From contig NC_087081.1 in NCBI RefSeq assembly GCF_026151205.1, positions 6,939,246 through 7,003,245 on the forward strand: a DNA stretch of 64,000 nucleotides, given 5' to 3'. Under the pieces are notes generated by a model. The model ran no database searches and had not been told where the DNA came from. It saw nothing but the letters and a program-made list of their open reading frames with translations. How positions within the stretch are numbered: position 1 is the stretch's first letter; every line of letters begins with the position of its first letter. Origin of the DNA: Bolinopsis microptera. Its lineage: Eukaryota > Ctenophora > Tentaculata > Lobata > Bolinopsidae. Positions 13,030 through 25,679 of the stretch are shown here, in pieces. The position numbers were made by a program, and so were the translations under genes.

Positions 13030-13811
13030 GGGGGGAATGCAACGTCAATTAATGTCAGTATTCCATAAAAACCCCAAACTGACATTGACATTAATTGACA
13101 TTAATTGACATTAATTGACATTAATTGACATTAATATGTCTTGAAATTTGAGATTATCATTATTCGATAAATATTCAAGATATTCACGTCTATGTAAGTT
13201 AGACCGGTTCAAAAAAACAAAATGTCCTTGAATAATTATGAGTATGTTCTTATCTGTTGATCCTTAGGTTCTAAGACCACCAAAAAAAATTTCAGCTTCC
13301 AACTCTTCCATCTTCGGTCCCCACCGGCCACGCCCATATTTTATTGGTTTCTTATACAGGTAAAATATATAGAATCGGCTTTTTTAGTATGAAGGAGTAA
13401 TGTTAGCTGTTTAAGATTCGTTATTCAAATATAAATGTCATGAAGGCATTTCGTTTAATGTGGGTTTTAAGTTCTGATGATGTTGAGAACCACGCCCTTG
13501 GATGGCCACGCCCATTTAAGAAAATTAAATTTCGGAAAACCGTATTATTTTAGTTTTATTGTTTAATGATCTTAATTTTTTTCACATTTCACATTTCCAT
13601 ATGTGATAGTAGTGAATAAAATGATGATATAAACGTTCTAAAGTGCTAAAAATATGGTAGAACTACATAATCTCTGGTCGAAAAATATCGTGTCAATTAA
13701 TGTCAGTATTCCAAAATTTTGCAAAACTGACATTGACATTAATTGACATTAATTGACATTAATTGACATTAATTGACATTAATTGACATTAATTGACGTT
13801 GCATCACCCCC
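13030..13811. mobile_element. 782-bp TIR element with 8-bp TSD and two internal minisatellites
   Basis: A perfect 8-bp duplication TGCCCTCT flanks the element (13022-13029 and 13812-13819). The ends are inverted repeats: a G-run, then ATGCAACGTCAATTAATGTC on the left, and the complement followed by a C-run on the right. Near each end there is a GTCAATTAATGTCAGTATTCC-like start and then tandem TTAATTGACA-type units (13078-13135 and 13725-13800). The TSD length fits hAT, P or Merlin groups. There is no transposase ORF, so it is non-autonomous. Confidence 0.8.
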
Positions 13812-13819
13812 TGCCCTCT

Positions 13820-14631
13820 ACCTACTACCTACCTACTACCTATGATTACCAGATGTCTCAACCGCCAATTCTAAATCGTACTTGCACTATAGTAAGATAT
13901 CAGGTACTCCTCGTATAGAAACACTGCAGTGTGTGACACACATACGTATACTGTACAGTATTTAATCGTATCATCATAAGATCAATGTTGTGTTAAGACA
14001 GGGTCACGATGAATGGGGCACGTTTAATATGGGGCACACGTTTCTTGGTAATAGTACTAGTAGAGTAGTATTCAGTATACCATCAGTATCCAATATGCTG
14101 CCTCTGCAAGTATCCAATACTACCTTCAATTGTTCTGGTGTTATTATGGGGTGGTGATTTCTATAGCCCTCTGTTTTGTTGTAAGTCTTAGTGTAAGTGG
14201 AGCGCTACTATCATTATCAATAGTCTGCAATACTATCTGCACTCAGACTTTATTTCATTACTAAAGAATAATTACTAAAGAATTGTGAAAGACGGACAAT
14301 GTGTTTCAATCACAAATCTTGATAATGTCGGCCTCATTTCATCTCTTCTCCGATTATCTCTTCATCTCTTGTCCGACCCACTTTCATCTCTTCTCCAACC
14401 ATCGTTTCATCTCCTCTCCGATTATTATTTTTTTTCTAACTATCTGCAGCTCTCTAAGAACTATATTTCCGTAGTTGTTGACGCGATATCACCCCTGGTA
14501 ATGTATACCGCCAGGGGTACCACGCAGCAAACTCTAATAGCGTGATAATTAGTGTGATAATTAAAGTAAGGAATTACAAGAACTCTTAGTGTTCGATATC
14601 CAGGTATATTGATGGAACATGACTGGTATGT
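13820..14631. other. Non-coding stretch, nothing recognised
   Basis: The plus-strand ORF at 14285-14545 is mostly a degenerate CATCTCTTCTCC-type repeat (about 14335-14425) and is not called as a gene. Confidence 0.45.
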
Positions 14632-14666
14632 TGACAGTACCCTCCTTGTTCAGGAGGATACTGTCA
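14632..14666. repeat. Short strong hairpin
   Basis: TGACAGTACCCTCCT is followed by a five-base loop and AGGAGGATACTGTCA, a 15-bp stem with one mismatch. It could be a small MITE remnant or a structured RNA element; the surroundings do not say which. Confidence 0.7.
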
Positions 14667-15075
14667 GTGTTTGTGGTGACGGCCTTGGAATGTTAAACTA
14701 GTATTTGACATAATTTTGACACAATTAAGCTCCATTTTGAAACAATTTTGACACAATTAAGTTGAACCCCAAATTGTTTATTTGTAGTCTCAAATTGTGC
14801 GTGGCTTGGGCATCAGTTTTAGATTATACTTTCTATTCTTATCATTATTTTCAATCTTATTTTATGATGAATCTCGCATTTTGCTGTAGCTGAAAATTCA
14901 TCAAAATAATAATAATTTCATCTCCAGACCACCCACCCTTCTGTAATTCCATGTAATTTCTCTTGAGCCTCAAATTAATCAGTAGAGAGTAGGCTTAAGT
15001 ATCCCTCATTCAATCCCAAATATTAATTTGAAATATTGAACGTGCGTCTGGTCTGAATATAAAACACAGTTGTAG

Positions 15076-15264
15076 GTATTGCTTGCGGAGTAGGCGCTCA
15101 CAGCTCATTGCTTTCTTTGCAGACATTGAACTGAGATCATCGCTCGTAGCCTCACTTAACTGTCATTTTCAAAACCAATCGTCTTTTTTATTCACTTCTT
15201 CGTTTATAAACGCCTGACTGAGAGCACTGTTCCTGTAAATTATCACCTACTCCGCAAGCAATAC
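15076..15264. mobile_element. MITE with 19-bp perfect terminal inverted repeats
   Basis: GTATTGCTTGCGGAGTAGG (15076-15094) is mirrored exactly at 15246-15264. If the TA inside each end is the target duplication, the element proper runs TTGCTTGC to GCAAGCAA. The 150-bp interior has no ORF. Confidence 0.7.
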
Positions 15265-17744
15265 GGACAACACATGATATTGATCATTAATTAACGGTCA
15301 TGGTCGTGTTGTCTGGCCTATACTCTTGTAGATTTGTACCAGGCCTTGTTTTCATTAATCATCCGTGACAAAACAAGTTTCCTCGGGTAAAGTTTTGTAA
15401 CGAGTTAAGGTAATTATATTCTCCTTCTCTTACTTTGTGTAGTCAGATATACAACGAGGCTTGTTCCATAGTATCTTGCGTGATGCAACGGCCAAAAACA
15501 ACTTTGTTCTTATATATAAACAAGAGCCAGGAGACGACCCGGAGCAGGGTAATCAGGATGGTACCAAAAATCCTAATTTTGATTTTAGTAATTCGTAGAA
15601 AAGTAATCCCTCCCCACTAATTGCCCGGTACGATTTAAGAAGCCTTGCGATAACTCAATCCGGTGACTTGATTTGTAACATTCCGTATCAGGTATCTCGC
15701 TTTATCTTGATTTGTAACATCTCGTTTTATATCTCCTTGTTGTATATATCAACAAATAGCAGCTAGGTAAAACTGAGTAAAGTATTAACTTTCTAAATAA
15801 GTTTATAATTGTTCCGGAAAGTTTCTAAAAGTAAAGTATTAACTTTCCATATAAGTGTATATATAGTAGTTCTCGGTTGTTTCTTGATGGCGTGCTTCTG
15901 TTTGGCTTTACTCAGCGACTGTTTCACGTCAAGAACTTTCCGCCGTGCACATTTACCCTCTATTCCTACTTACTATTCCGACTTGTTTCGTAAGAGCTTT
16001 TATAGTAAAGTAACTCTATTTTCGGCCTCCTGGGAGTCAAGGGCTGGGTTCAAGTCTGCTTCAGAGAATTATTCTGACAACAACAGCTGTCGGATACAGA
16101 AACTTACAAATTACACTGTAGTTTAAACACCTGTTCAGCGGATTTGTCAACCCTATGGAAGTTTTGTGAGAGTATAAACACGGTTAGAGTATCTCGCCCG
16201 CTCATAAATCATTAATCCCAATTGTTTGCGGAGGTCTTTTAATTTATTTTATCCGATTTACTGTTAGGTCTCAGCTCAGAATTTTATAGTTTTAAAGTTC
16301 TGACCAAATAGTTTATATTCAAAGATCATACAATAGTTCACCGACTAATTTTCAATGTGGCTTCCCCGATTGAGACCTGAAGAGGTATCTGTAAAGACTG
16401 TTTGTCCCTGGTGCAGCATTCCTTTTAGCATTCCAGCTCCTGATTTATAGGTACACTGGGTTATTTAGCTGTTATTAATTTACCAGATCTGTATTAGAAG
16501 TTCCTTTGTCTGGTGCTATAACTAGCCAAGTTACTGGGGGGGGGGGGGGGGGGGGGGGGAGGGGGGGCGCAAAATCGTCGTTTGAATGTGGGCCAATTTT
16601 GAAAAAACTTAACTACAGTACTAACAAAACTGCGCGTTTTGCTCTAGAAACCTACTTTTTTAGAGATTTTACAGGCGTATCCTCTAAAATAATCTAATTT
16701 GTCCAATTTTAGGGAGGGGCGCCAAAATGAAAGGGGGCGCTTTTTCAGCGGTGGGCGCCAACAGGCAACGTTACGCGACTGGGATAGTGTTACTTTGAAA
16801 CTAGTGAGGCATAGTTTTACTACAACCTTGCATTTTCTTAATTAACCTGATAGTTCCCTGTCACCTTGTTCTTGTCATCTTTCTATTGAGATATCACTGA
16901 AATTACATTTTCTAGAGGCCTCACTAAACTGCACAGTAAACTCTGTTTCTCCGACTTCTTTGGAAACGTTTTATAAGGTTGATCCTGATCACTGCTCAAG
17001 TTTCAAGACTTAAACTGTTGTTATTATTCATAAACTCTGTTACTGGTAGCAGTGTTACTACTAGACGCAGTTTTACTATACGGCTGGATCTTTGCTTTAA
17101 CGAGAGCTAAATGTATCAGTATAGTAGACTGGTATTCTTACTAAACATTGAATTCTCTATCTCCAAACTATTCAGGACATTTTGAAGCTACCACTTTTCT
17201 GAGAAGGTTGTGACAACTCTAGCAGATCCAAACAACTAACACCGCCACACTTATCCACACACGTATCTACACACTACAACAGGATGGTAACCCCACTAAC
17301 TGAACCGCTGTTAGAGACGGTGTCAGGACCGCTGCCGCCCCTCATAGCTCAGTTTACTCTATCCAATAAAACCCACACTTGAGCTAGTAGTACCTCGCAT
17401 AATAAATAATAATAAATCCACACTTGACCTGAACTAATACTAATGGCCGCCCTGTGAAGTATTCATACCGAGTGATGAGTGATGATACCTTGACAGTTGG
17501 CGGTCTGGTAACTTAACCAACCTTTCAACCAGTCTTTTGGTTGCTGTTTTAGTTCAAAGTGTGTTTCACATTGGTTGACGAGTGGTCTTTGAGCCGAGTA
17601 AATCAGGATTTTCATTTTAGCTTTACAGTACTTGTTTGGTCATTGAACAGTTATTCCAGCCTTCTGGAATGTTTCAACCAGACAGTGAGTCAGAGTGATA
17701 GATGTGGTAAGGGTGATAACGTTACTCAAACTTTCAAACTCAGA
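15265..17744. other. Non-coding stretch with a G-rich tract
   Basis: No gene recognised. A run of about 24 Gs broken by one A lies at about 16536-16567. Downstream sequence to about 16760 contains GGGCGCC-type motifs also seen near 38378-38405, so it may be a diverged mobile element. The 105-codon plus-strand ORF at 15809 begins at a TTG and resembles no family. Confidence 0.45.
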
Positions 17745-18673
17745 GCAACCACCATCCTCTCCACAGCAACCACCATCATCTCACAGCAACCACCATCCTC
17801 TCACAACAACCACCATCCTCTCCACAACAACCACCATCATCTCCACAGCAACCACCATCCTCTCACAACAACCACCATCCTCTCCACAACAACCACCATC
17901 ATCTCCACAGCAACCACCATCCTCTCCACAACAACCACCATCCTCTCCACAGCAACCACCATCATCTCCACAGCAACCACCATCATCTCCACAGCAACCA
18001 CCATCATCTCCACAACAACCACCAACCTCTCCACAACAACCACCATCATCTTCACAGCAACCACCATCATCTCCACAGCAACCAGCATCCTCTCCACAAC
18101 AACCACCATCCTCTCCACAGCAACCAGCATCCTCTCCACAGCAACCACCATCCTCTCCACAGCAACCACCATCGTCTCCACAGCAACCACCATCCTCTCC
18201 ACAGCAACCACCATCCTCTCCACAACAACCACCATCCTCTCCACAGCAACCACCATCATCTCCACAGCAACCACCATCCTCTCCACAGCAATCACCATCA
18301 TCTCCACAGCAACCACCATCCTCTCCACAGCAATCACCATCCTCTCCACAGCAATCACTATCCTCTCCACAACAACCATCATCCTCTCCACAGCAACCAC
18401 CATCATCTCCACAGCAACCACCATCATCTCCACAGCAACCACCATCATCTCCACAGCAACCACCATCCTCTCCACAGCAATCACCATCATCTCCACAGCA
18501 ATCACCATCATCTCCACAGCAACCACCATCCTCTCCACAGCAATCACCATCATCTCCACAGCAATCACCATCCTCTCCACAGCAACCACCATCCTCTCCA
18601 CAGCAATCACCATCCTCTCCTCAGCAACCACCATACTCTCCACAGCAACCACCATCATCTCCACAGCAACCAC
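17745..18673 (+). repeat. Minisatellite, 21-bp unit, about 44 copies
   Basis: The unit is close to CCACCATCMTCTCCACAGCAA. Because 21 is a multiple of three, long ORFs open in several frames on both strands (for example a Pro/Ser/Gln repeat, PQQPPSS). Units of 20 bp early in the array (TCTCACAAC) shift the frame, arguing against selection on a protein. I treat it as non-coding. Confidence 0.93.
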
Positions 18674-20110
18674 CTTCTTTTATTTTCACGCGGTCACAGT
18701 CATTGATCTCATAATTTTCCCTGCGTTTTTCCCAGAGTGGTTATAATTTTCTCGCCACTACCGACATTCGACAACCATGTATTTTTTAAGAAATGACCGT
18801 CTCTGTTTAAAGTGCTAATTTAATAAAGCGGTTGTATTGTCTAGTTATTATGCCGCAAGCAGAGACTGAGAAGTAATATGGTGCCAGATGTACCACATAT
18901 CATATTATTATCATGCGATACATTTATAGAAAGTGTTTTAGACAGTGTTTTTATTTTTACCTTTCCAGTATTTTATATTATTTCAGGTATTTAATTATTT
19001 TAAATCATAGTGACACTCCTTTTAATTTACTACATTATTATGGTGCGATATTTTGGACAGCGTCTGCAGAAATTACTTTTAACAATTTATTTCCAACTTG
19101 TTTATAATTCCCTCATATCTTTAAATTATTTAAAACTAATTCCGGCAGATTCTTTGATCTGTGCTCTTTGTTAGACACAATAGACAAGTTAGGAGTAAGC
19201 GGTTTCCACAAAATACGTTTATAGTGATTTAGTGCTTAAAGTGACACTTTCAAATGAGTTTTCGTATGAGCTGAAATACTTGTTCCATTACGTCTACTGT
19301 TTCTACTCCCAGTACGTGCTCTACAAGGTTATCCTGTAACTATACTTGGCGCTTGCAGTAGACGCACTGACAGGTACAATTTAATAAAGGAGCAGATAAG
19401 CTTGGTTACTACTTTACTCTCTAGTCTCTGTTAGCATCATACTCGGATAGTACACACTTCACATAGTACAGCCTACTTCTTTACTTTTTACTGGGATATT
19501 GGGATGCCCAACTTTGGTGCTTACTTACAATTTACATTCTATTATAGTATTATACTTGGGTATTTGCTTATTTTCCTGTTATTGTTCACGTTGTGTACTA
19601 GAGCCAGTTAATATCCAACTTTTGTTGATTGATATATAATATATATTTAATTGAAGCCGCAGTAATGAGAAAACTGAAAAGTGTTATATTTCAGGGTCTG
19701 TTTAGAGTCCCGATCGCATGGCGCATATTTGTCAGCTAATTCTTGAAGTTGTTACAAAAATATGTTCCCCACATTTCTTGCTTGAATATTTTTAGTTTTA
19801 GAATACATTTTCCATAAGTAAATATTTGCCACCTTTTTCAAGTAAAAAACAATTTAGTCGTCGATTTTAAGCATCAAAAATATATTTTAAAGTTTTAAGC
19901 TGTTCTTAACATTCTTTTAAAACCTTTTTCATACTTTTACTTATTTCCATCGTTTGGGCCATCTTGGATTCCTTTTTTTTCACGTTCTGTACATAGTTGT
20001 GAATATCTTATATATTTCTAGCTCATTTACTATCTCCACTAGCTCCCTATATCTCTGCCACCTGTTATGAGAAGAACCAGTCTGCTCAGAAGAACCAGCA
20101 CTACCGGTTA
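18674..20110. other. Upstream region of the EF-hand gene, no exon recognised
   Basis: AT-rich sequence. The reading frame of the first EF-hand exon stays open for some distance upstream of its ATG (at least 20045-20110), so a longer 5' coding exon or a transcribed leader cannot be excluded. No promoter motif is clear. Confidence 0.4.
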
Positions 20111-23100
20111 ATGCATATTCCCAACTTCTGGAAACTTCTAAAAGGCTCCAGCAAGGAACTTCCTCCCACTCCCAACACAAACCCCAGGGTATTCACTAAA
20201 CGTAGGAAGGTAGGGAGGGCCAGCAGTGATCGTAAGCATGGTAAGCATGGTAAGCATGGTAACCACCGGGACATGGAACTGGAGATCAAGGAGCTGGCAT
20301 CTGGGCTGGCATCTGGGAACCCAGAGATTTCTGTCTTTATGAAGTATAAGTTACCCGAGTTCTCTGAGGTCCAGAGATACGATGTTGAGAAGATCCAGTT
20401 CGACCCAGTATTTAGGTATTTGTGCGAGCAATGTGTATTATTATTATTTGAAAATATGTTATTTTTTTCTTTGCAGTAATGTTCAAATAAAAATAAATGT
20501 CATCGTTTCCCCTTAAATTTAAGAAATGTCCCAATATTGGTGCCGTCCCTTTTTAGTGCAAAATATTATTAACTGCATTCTGCAGCTTATTAATTGCAAG
20601 CGCGAAATAGGACCTTTTCCCACCAATATAGGCGGAGGATGACGGTTCACCTTTACAGATTATTGAAACGATTGGAGATTTTTGATTTTGTGAAAGGTGT
20701 TATTGTGTTTAGGTGATATCAATCAACACCTTCTGAAACTCGTACTCAAAAATAGAAATTCGAAACATTTAATTTAAAACCTATTACTGAAAATTCGCAA
20801 ATGTAAGCAGATCATTAGCCACAGTAATCTTAATTACACGTACGTGGGAATTTCAGAGCTGTTTTCAGTTGTTCAGTTAATTGTTTGATAACGACGGATT
20901 AAACTTTAAAGTAGGTACTTTATAACATACCACAGGGAGTGGTACTTAGTGGCTAGATCATACTGGTTAACAGCAGTACATATAAACGTCCGTCCTGGAC
21001 TTCACTTACGGTTACTACCTACCATCAAATCACCAGACCTCAGACTAGGAAACTGTACTAAAATGCTCCTCTCTTCCTCTTTCTCGCATGGTAACAGTGG
21101 TTGGAGAGCCATTAAAGGGGACTAAAACCTTAGTATCCTTGGTAACCCAGAGCTGGTTTACAAGGACTGGTTAAAGCCTAAAAGGAGCAGTACTTGCCGA
21201 GGTTTCTACTGTTCCTCCGAAACCGCGAAACGTAAATCTATATCTGGCGGTTTCCCGGCATTTCCTGGTCTGCATTGTCTGATAGCTGTGTTATACTGGG
21301 CGTTAAGTGGTTCTATAACTGGGTAATACTCTAATTGGACTGACATTGTATTTAACGTTACGACGCAGCCATTGTAGAGAAGACAAGTAATTGGTGGACA
21401 ATGTCACTGATCACATAATGGTTGGACCAATTAACTCCTTATTCGGGCATCACGTGATGTTAACTCTTCTCCCCACGGCTCATCTGCATCATCGTTTATA
21501 CTTGCCCCGTTGTCTTCATTTGTTTGACATTGACGTGCACATATATTTACCATGACTTTTAGCTTCTTCGGGTTTTGGAAGCCACCCAAATACAGCAAAC
21601 CAGTACAGAAAGTACAACCAGAAAAGGACGCGGCAGAGGAAAAGAAAGAGTTAAGACTGAAGAGGCTGAGGAGACAGATTCAGGTGTCTTTGAGCTATGG
21701 GGGAGCTGGAGGTTTCAAGAATAAGTCTATTAAAGAGATGACGGAGATGAGGATTGATGTGGAGAAGTTGAGGAGGGGATGTTTCTTTTCTACTGATAAC
21801 AGTATCTACTCGGATATCGCTAGGTGCGGCTTTTATCAGTGTGCGACAAACAACACGGTCTACTCGAATATCGCTATCAGTACTTCACTGATCGATTGTA
21901 TTGATTGTACACCGGGACGGTTCCCGGGTGACCAATGACCAATTCTAATAATGAGAAATAGATACTGGAAAAAACGGAAATGTTTTATAATTTTTAGCCT
22001 TATCAGGAGTCTTTATTATGATTCTTTCATTAAATCTAAATGATGTAAGTTTTGTGTTGGATCGCGCGACGTTTTTCGAGTAAACTTGAAATTTGAAAAT
22101 TTATGATCGGTAGTCGTATAACAACCAAGAAAAACAGCTGTTCGATATAAAATTGACAGCAAATTTTCTAAATAAAAGATGTAAAAATCCCAAAAATGAT
22201 TATTTATAACAATTTAGTGGTTGCTACGCTGACTTTAAAAGAGTTTCTCAGTCTGTCCATTGAGAGTGGACTCTAGACTTGATCTTACTTTTCAGTGTAC
22301 GAATTGAGATGTCGTCGACATCACCGCTAATAATAAAATAATAACCTAAACAGGTGCCTTAATTAGGAGCATAATTTATTTAGCTACATGAATTTAAACA
22401 ATGTTTTTTACAGGCAGATATTCGACATGTACGATAAAAATGGAGACAATGTTATAAACGTGGAGGAGCTGAGGGGGATTTTAGAAATATTGGGCTACTC
22501 TCCTTCTCCTGAAGAAGTGAAAACTATTTTAGGTAATTAGCGGGGCAATTAGCGGGGTAATTAGTTAATTATTTGTTAATTAGATAATTTATTGATTAAT
22601 AAATTGATGGATTTGTTAGTTGCTGGGGAAATGGTTTTGTTAATTTATTAAACCGTTCGAATTTGGTGAATTTTGTACACAAAGTTTGAGGCAGTTATGC
22701 CGCACAATTACAAATTATACTAAGTAACAATTTGATTATACTAATATCTGATGATCTAACTATGCTAATTACTTCAGACCGGTTTGACCAGGATAACTCG
22801 GGGACGATTGATTTTGACGAGTACTTGGTTTTAATACAACATTGGATAGAGCAGGACGAGGAACAGATATACGAAGCTTTTAAGGTAATTATTTAATTGC
22901 CTAATTAAGGTAATTCTCTGTTTTGGCGATTATTGAAATATCAATTATTATTCATTTGCTCATTGGCAATAACGTGTTCATTGTTCAGTGATTCACTTAC
23001 TGATAAATATTTATATTTGGCTGGAGAATCTAATCAATTTACATCGGTATTCAAATTATCAGACCCTTGAAGCTCAACTAATTACTAATTAGTTTTATTG

Positions 23101-25103
23101 GTATCCAGCATATTTATAGTTCTATCGCTTCAGGTTTTTGACAGAGACGGAGACGGTTTTGTGTCAGCACAAGAACTGAAAAGGGCTTTAACACAGTAAG
23201 CAATTTACTCCAGTTTAATATGATATTCCCTGTAAATCCAATACAATAATAGTACTCTATGCTAAATCTGTCCTCACACGTGCTCAATCTGTCCTCAAAC
23301 GTGCTAAATTTGTCATCATACGTGCTAAATCTGTCCTCACACGTGCTAAATCTGTCCTCACACGTGCTAAATCTGTCCTCACACGTGCTAAATCTGTCCT
23401 CACACGTGCTAAATCTGTCCTCACACGTGCTAAATCTGTCCTCACACGTGCTAAATCTGTCCTCACACGTGCTAAATCTGTCCTCCCGTTCTCAATGTCA
23501 ATCATAAGTGGGCTGGGTCCTACATGTCAGAGACACTGTGCGATTATGATTAACAAGCTGGTGCTATTTGTTCTAAATGAAATGTTGATGACGTCATAAG
23601 ACATTGCAATGACGTTATTATGAAGTCATTATGACGTCATTATGCCTTGTTTATGACGTATTATCTTCAAGGTACGGTGAGCAGTTTACGGAGGACGAAG
23701 CTAACGAGTTCTTCAATATGATGGACACAGATGGTGACGGGGTAAGCTATTTTATTAAGCTATTAGTTAACTTACTAGGTTATTCTACTAGTTGACTTAC
23801 TAAGTTATTCTACTAGTTTACTAACTAAGTTAGTTTATTATTTTACTTGAAAAGTCAGTTTATTGGTTTACTGACAAGCATAGCTTATCTATTTACTCGA
23901 AAATTCAGTTGATGGAGTAGTTCGCTGTTTATTACTTATTAGTCTCATGATTGAAATACTGATAGTTGGATAATATCCGGTTGGAAGAGACAAGGACAGT
24001 TTTAACACTTTCAACATAACTATATAACAATTAATTTGAGCCTGAAGATGGCGTTTAACGCCGAAAATTTGCCTACATTCCTAACTTCCTGTTTCATTTG
24101 TCCTTGTCTCTTTCAACTGGATATTATCCAATTACTATCAGTATACATAGAATATGATATTATTATATTATAGTTTATGTATATTTATACTTTACTTTAC
24201 TTTAATACTTACAACGCTACTATATATTACAAATCATGAATAACAAATAATTTAAGTATATTTTGTATCACGCCGTGACCCCCCATCGTCGTTGCACTAT
24301 AGTACTGTAGAGTTTCTACGATACTGGGTATGACACTGTATATCATGATACAATCATTGATTGTAAAGGTTTACATGACCGACAGTTGAGAAGATCAGTT
24401 GCATGTTTTAGTGACTTATTTGGCTAACTAATGTATAAATATGTAATATAAGTATAACAAATATATAGTTTAAGTCGTTGTTACGAGGGAGAGACACGCT
24501 GTAACAACACTTACTAGAATCCTTACTACTCCGTATCCTTGTTATTTAGACCTGTAACAACCATCTAAACAGTTCACTTACCAATCAGACACGTTCTGAA
24601 CGCTATTTCACCTCATTTCACCTCATTTCACCTCACTTCACCTCATTTCACCTTTTAGCTAATCATTTAACTTGTTAGTTAAGTAGCAGCTCCGGAGTAG
24701 AACGAACTGTTTAGAACCAAGGTAGTAGAACCAATGTCTGCTTTTCAATATAAATCGTGTTTTTATAGATCTAGATACTGGGAGGTTAACAGTACTTTTT
24801 TGTACACGTCACACGTGACCGCGGGTTATCAGTTTCTAACATTAGCCAATCAAAAACCAGAAACTATGTCACAATGTGAACTCATCACGTCATGTCAAAA
24901 CAAATCAGGGTCCAGGTTTCTTTGAAGGTTACTTTGAAAGTTTGGGGTTCCTCGGGGGTTAATTTCAGGGGTTCTACTCTAAACATGGTTATTACTTTAT
25001 TAATGTTGATTTGATAGATTAACCTTCATTCTTCCACCAGGTAATCAACTATGAAGAGTTTGTGGAATACCTCAGAAGTATGCAAAAGTACAGCACAGAA
25101 TAA
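20111..25103 (+). CDS. Four-EF-hand calcium-binding protein (calmodulin/troponin C superfamily)
   Basis: This is a calcium sensor of the calmodulin superfamily. Exons 20111-20415, 22414-22532, 22778-22884, 23134-23195, 23672-23741 and 25041-25103 have GT-AG borders and consistent phases, and join to 726 nt (241 residues plus stop). A Lys/His-rich N-terminal region of about 100 residues precedes four loops: DKNGDNVINVEE (109-120), DQDNSGTIDFDE (145-156), DRDGDGFVSAQE (180-191) and DTDGDGVINYEE (216-227). Each keeps Asp1, Gly6, Ile/Val8 and Glu12, so all four should bind Ca2+. No signal peptide or membrane segment is seen. The last intron is 1.3 kb and carries a MITE; intron 4 carries a CACGTG minisatellite. 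The partner or target is unknown. The first coding exon is the least certain part. Confidence 0.88.
20233..20265 (+). repeat. Short in-frame 9-bp repeat in the first EF-hand exon
   Basis: AAGCATGGT is repeated three times, with a fourth diverged copy, giving a KHGKHGKHGNH stretch in the N-terminal region of the EF-hand protein. Basic and His-rich; length could vary between individuals. Confidence 0.8.
21552..21823 (+). CDS. Alternative first exon of the EF-hand gene
   Basis: The ATG at 21552 (context ACCATGA) opens a Lys/Glu-rich exon that can end at 21823 (GCTAG, then gtgcgg). It leaves the same two-base phase as exon 20111-20415 and so joins the 22414 exon in frame, predicting a 230-residue isoform. 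Both N-termini have an FWK motif near the start (FWKPPKYSK here, FWKLLKGSSK in the other) and a DVEK motif near the end, suggesting exon duplication and divergence. The exon sits between the other first exon and the EF-hand exons, so separate promoters or exclusive splicing are plausible. A near-copy of TACTCGGATATCGCTAG follows at about 21860 without a donor. Confidence 0.6.
23262..23492 (+). repeat. Minisatellite in EF-hand intron, 21-bp unit, about 11 copies
   Basis: The unit is GTGCTAAATCTGTCCTCACAC, lying in the intron between exons 23134-23195 and 23672-23741. The junction of most copies creates CACGTG, the canonical E-box. Long ORFs on both strands are a by-product of the 21-bp period. 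Confidence 0.93.
23958..24142. mobile_element. MITE with ~40-bp TIRs in the last EF-hand intron
   Basis: The ends CTGATAGTTGGATAATATCC and its near-complement GGATATTATCCAATTACTATCAG (right end, a few differences) continue inward to AGAGACAAGGACA and its complement. TA lies just outside each end, which suggests a mariner-type duplication. The 100-bp centre has a small GGCG/CGCC hairpin. Confidence 0.75.
24263..24310 (+). mobile_element. Partial copy of the TTGTATCACG MITE family
   Basis: TTGTATCACGCCGTGACCCC followed by TTGCACTATAGT matches the left half of the elements at 30082 and 33868. The GC-rich hairpin and right end are missing. It lies in the last EF-hand intron. Confidence 0.5.
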
Positions 25104-25360
25104 AACGCTTGCAGAGTGAACAAGTGCTGACTGAACAGCTCACTTGCAACAACAGTGCTCTCAAACGCTTGCGGAGTGATTTTGTCATCGTTTGTCCAAT
25201 CAGATAATCTTATCAGCTCAAGTAAAACCGGATGAATATAAATCGTGTCACATTCATCATATAAGTGGATGTAACAGAACGTGTCACAGAGATTACGGAG
25301 AATGTGTGACAGAACAAGACGAGCCAATCAAGACGACGAAAAGAGGACAAAACGACCGTC

Positions 25361-25568
25361 ATAATTGTCACGTGACATTGTAACTTGGTCACGTGGTATT
25401 GTAACTTGGTCACGTGACATTGCTACTTTGTCAAGTGACATTGTAACTTGGTCACGTGACATTGCTACTTTGTCATGTGACATTGTTACTTTTGTCACGT
25501 GGTATTATTACTTTTGTCACGTGGTATTGTTACTCTTGTCACGTGGTATTGTTACTTTTGTCACGTGA
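25361..25568 (+). repeat. Degenerate repeat, ~22-bp unit, with CACGTG in most copies
   Basis: Units such as GTCACGTGACATTGTAACTTG and GTCACGTGGTATTGTTACTTTT alternate about ten times; eight keep CACGTG. The array starts about 260 bp after the EF-hand stop codon, so it could be in the 3' UTR or just beyond. Confidence 0.85.
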
Positions 25569-25679
25569 TGCGGAATGCGGGTATGTGGAACACTCTGTCA
25601 GTGGGTTAAGTGTGTATATAATCAGATGTTTATAAGAGATGGAAACAATCATGTCAAGAACGAAGCTCAGTTGCTACGC

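Noticed and set aside
15809-16126. 105-codon ORF with a hydrophobic N-terminus
   Set aside because: It begins at TTG, not ATG, has no recognisable domain, and lies in otherwise non-coding AT-rich DNA.
17559-18746. 395- and 339-codon ORFs (Thr/Ile and Pro/Ser/Gln repeats)
   Set aside because: They arise from a 21-bp minisatellite; early 20-bp units shift the frame, several frames and the opposite strand are equally open, and there is no flanking coding sequence.
24040-24075. Hammerhead-ribozyme-like core: CTGAAGA, a GGCG/CGCC stem, then GAAA
   Set aside because: An extra T separates the CTGANGA motif from stem II, and I could not pair convincing stems I and III around it. A covariance-model search would settle it.
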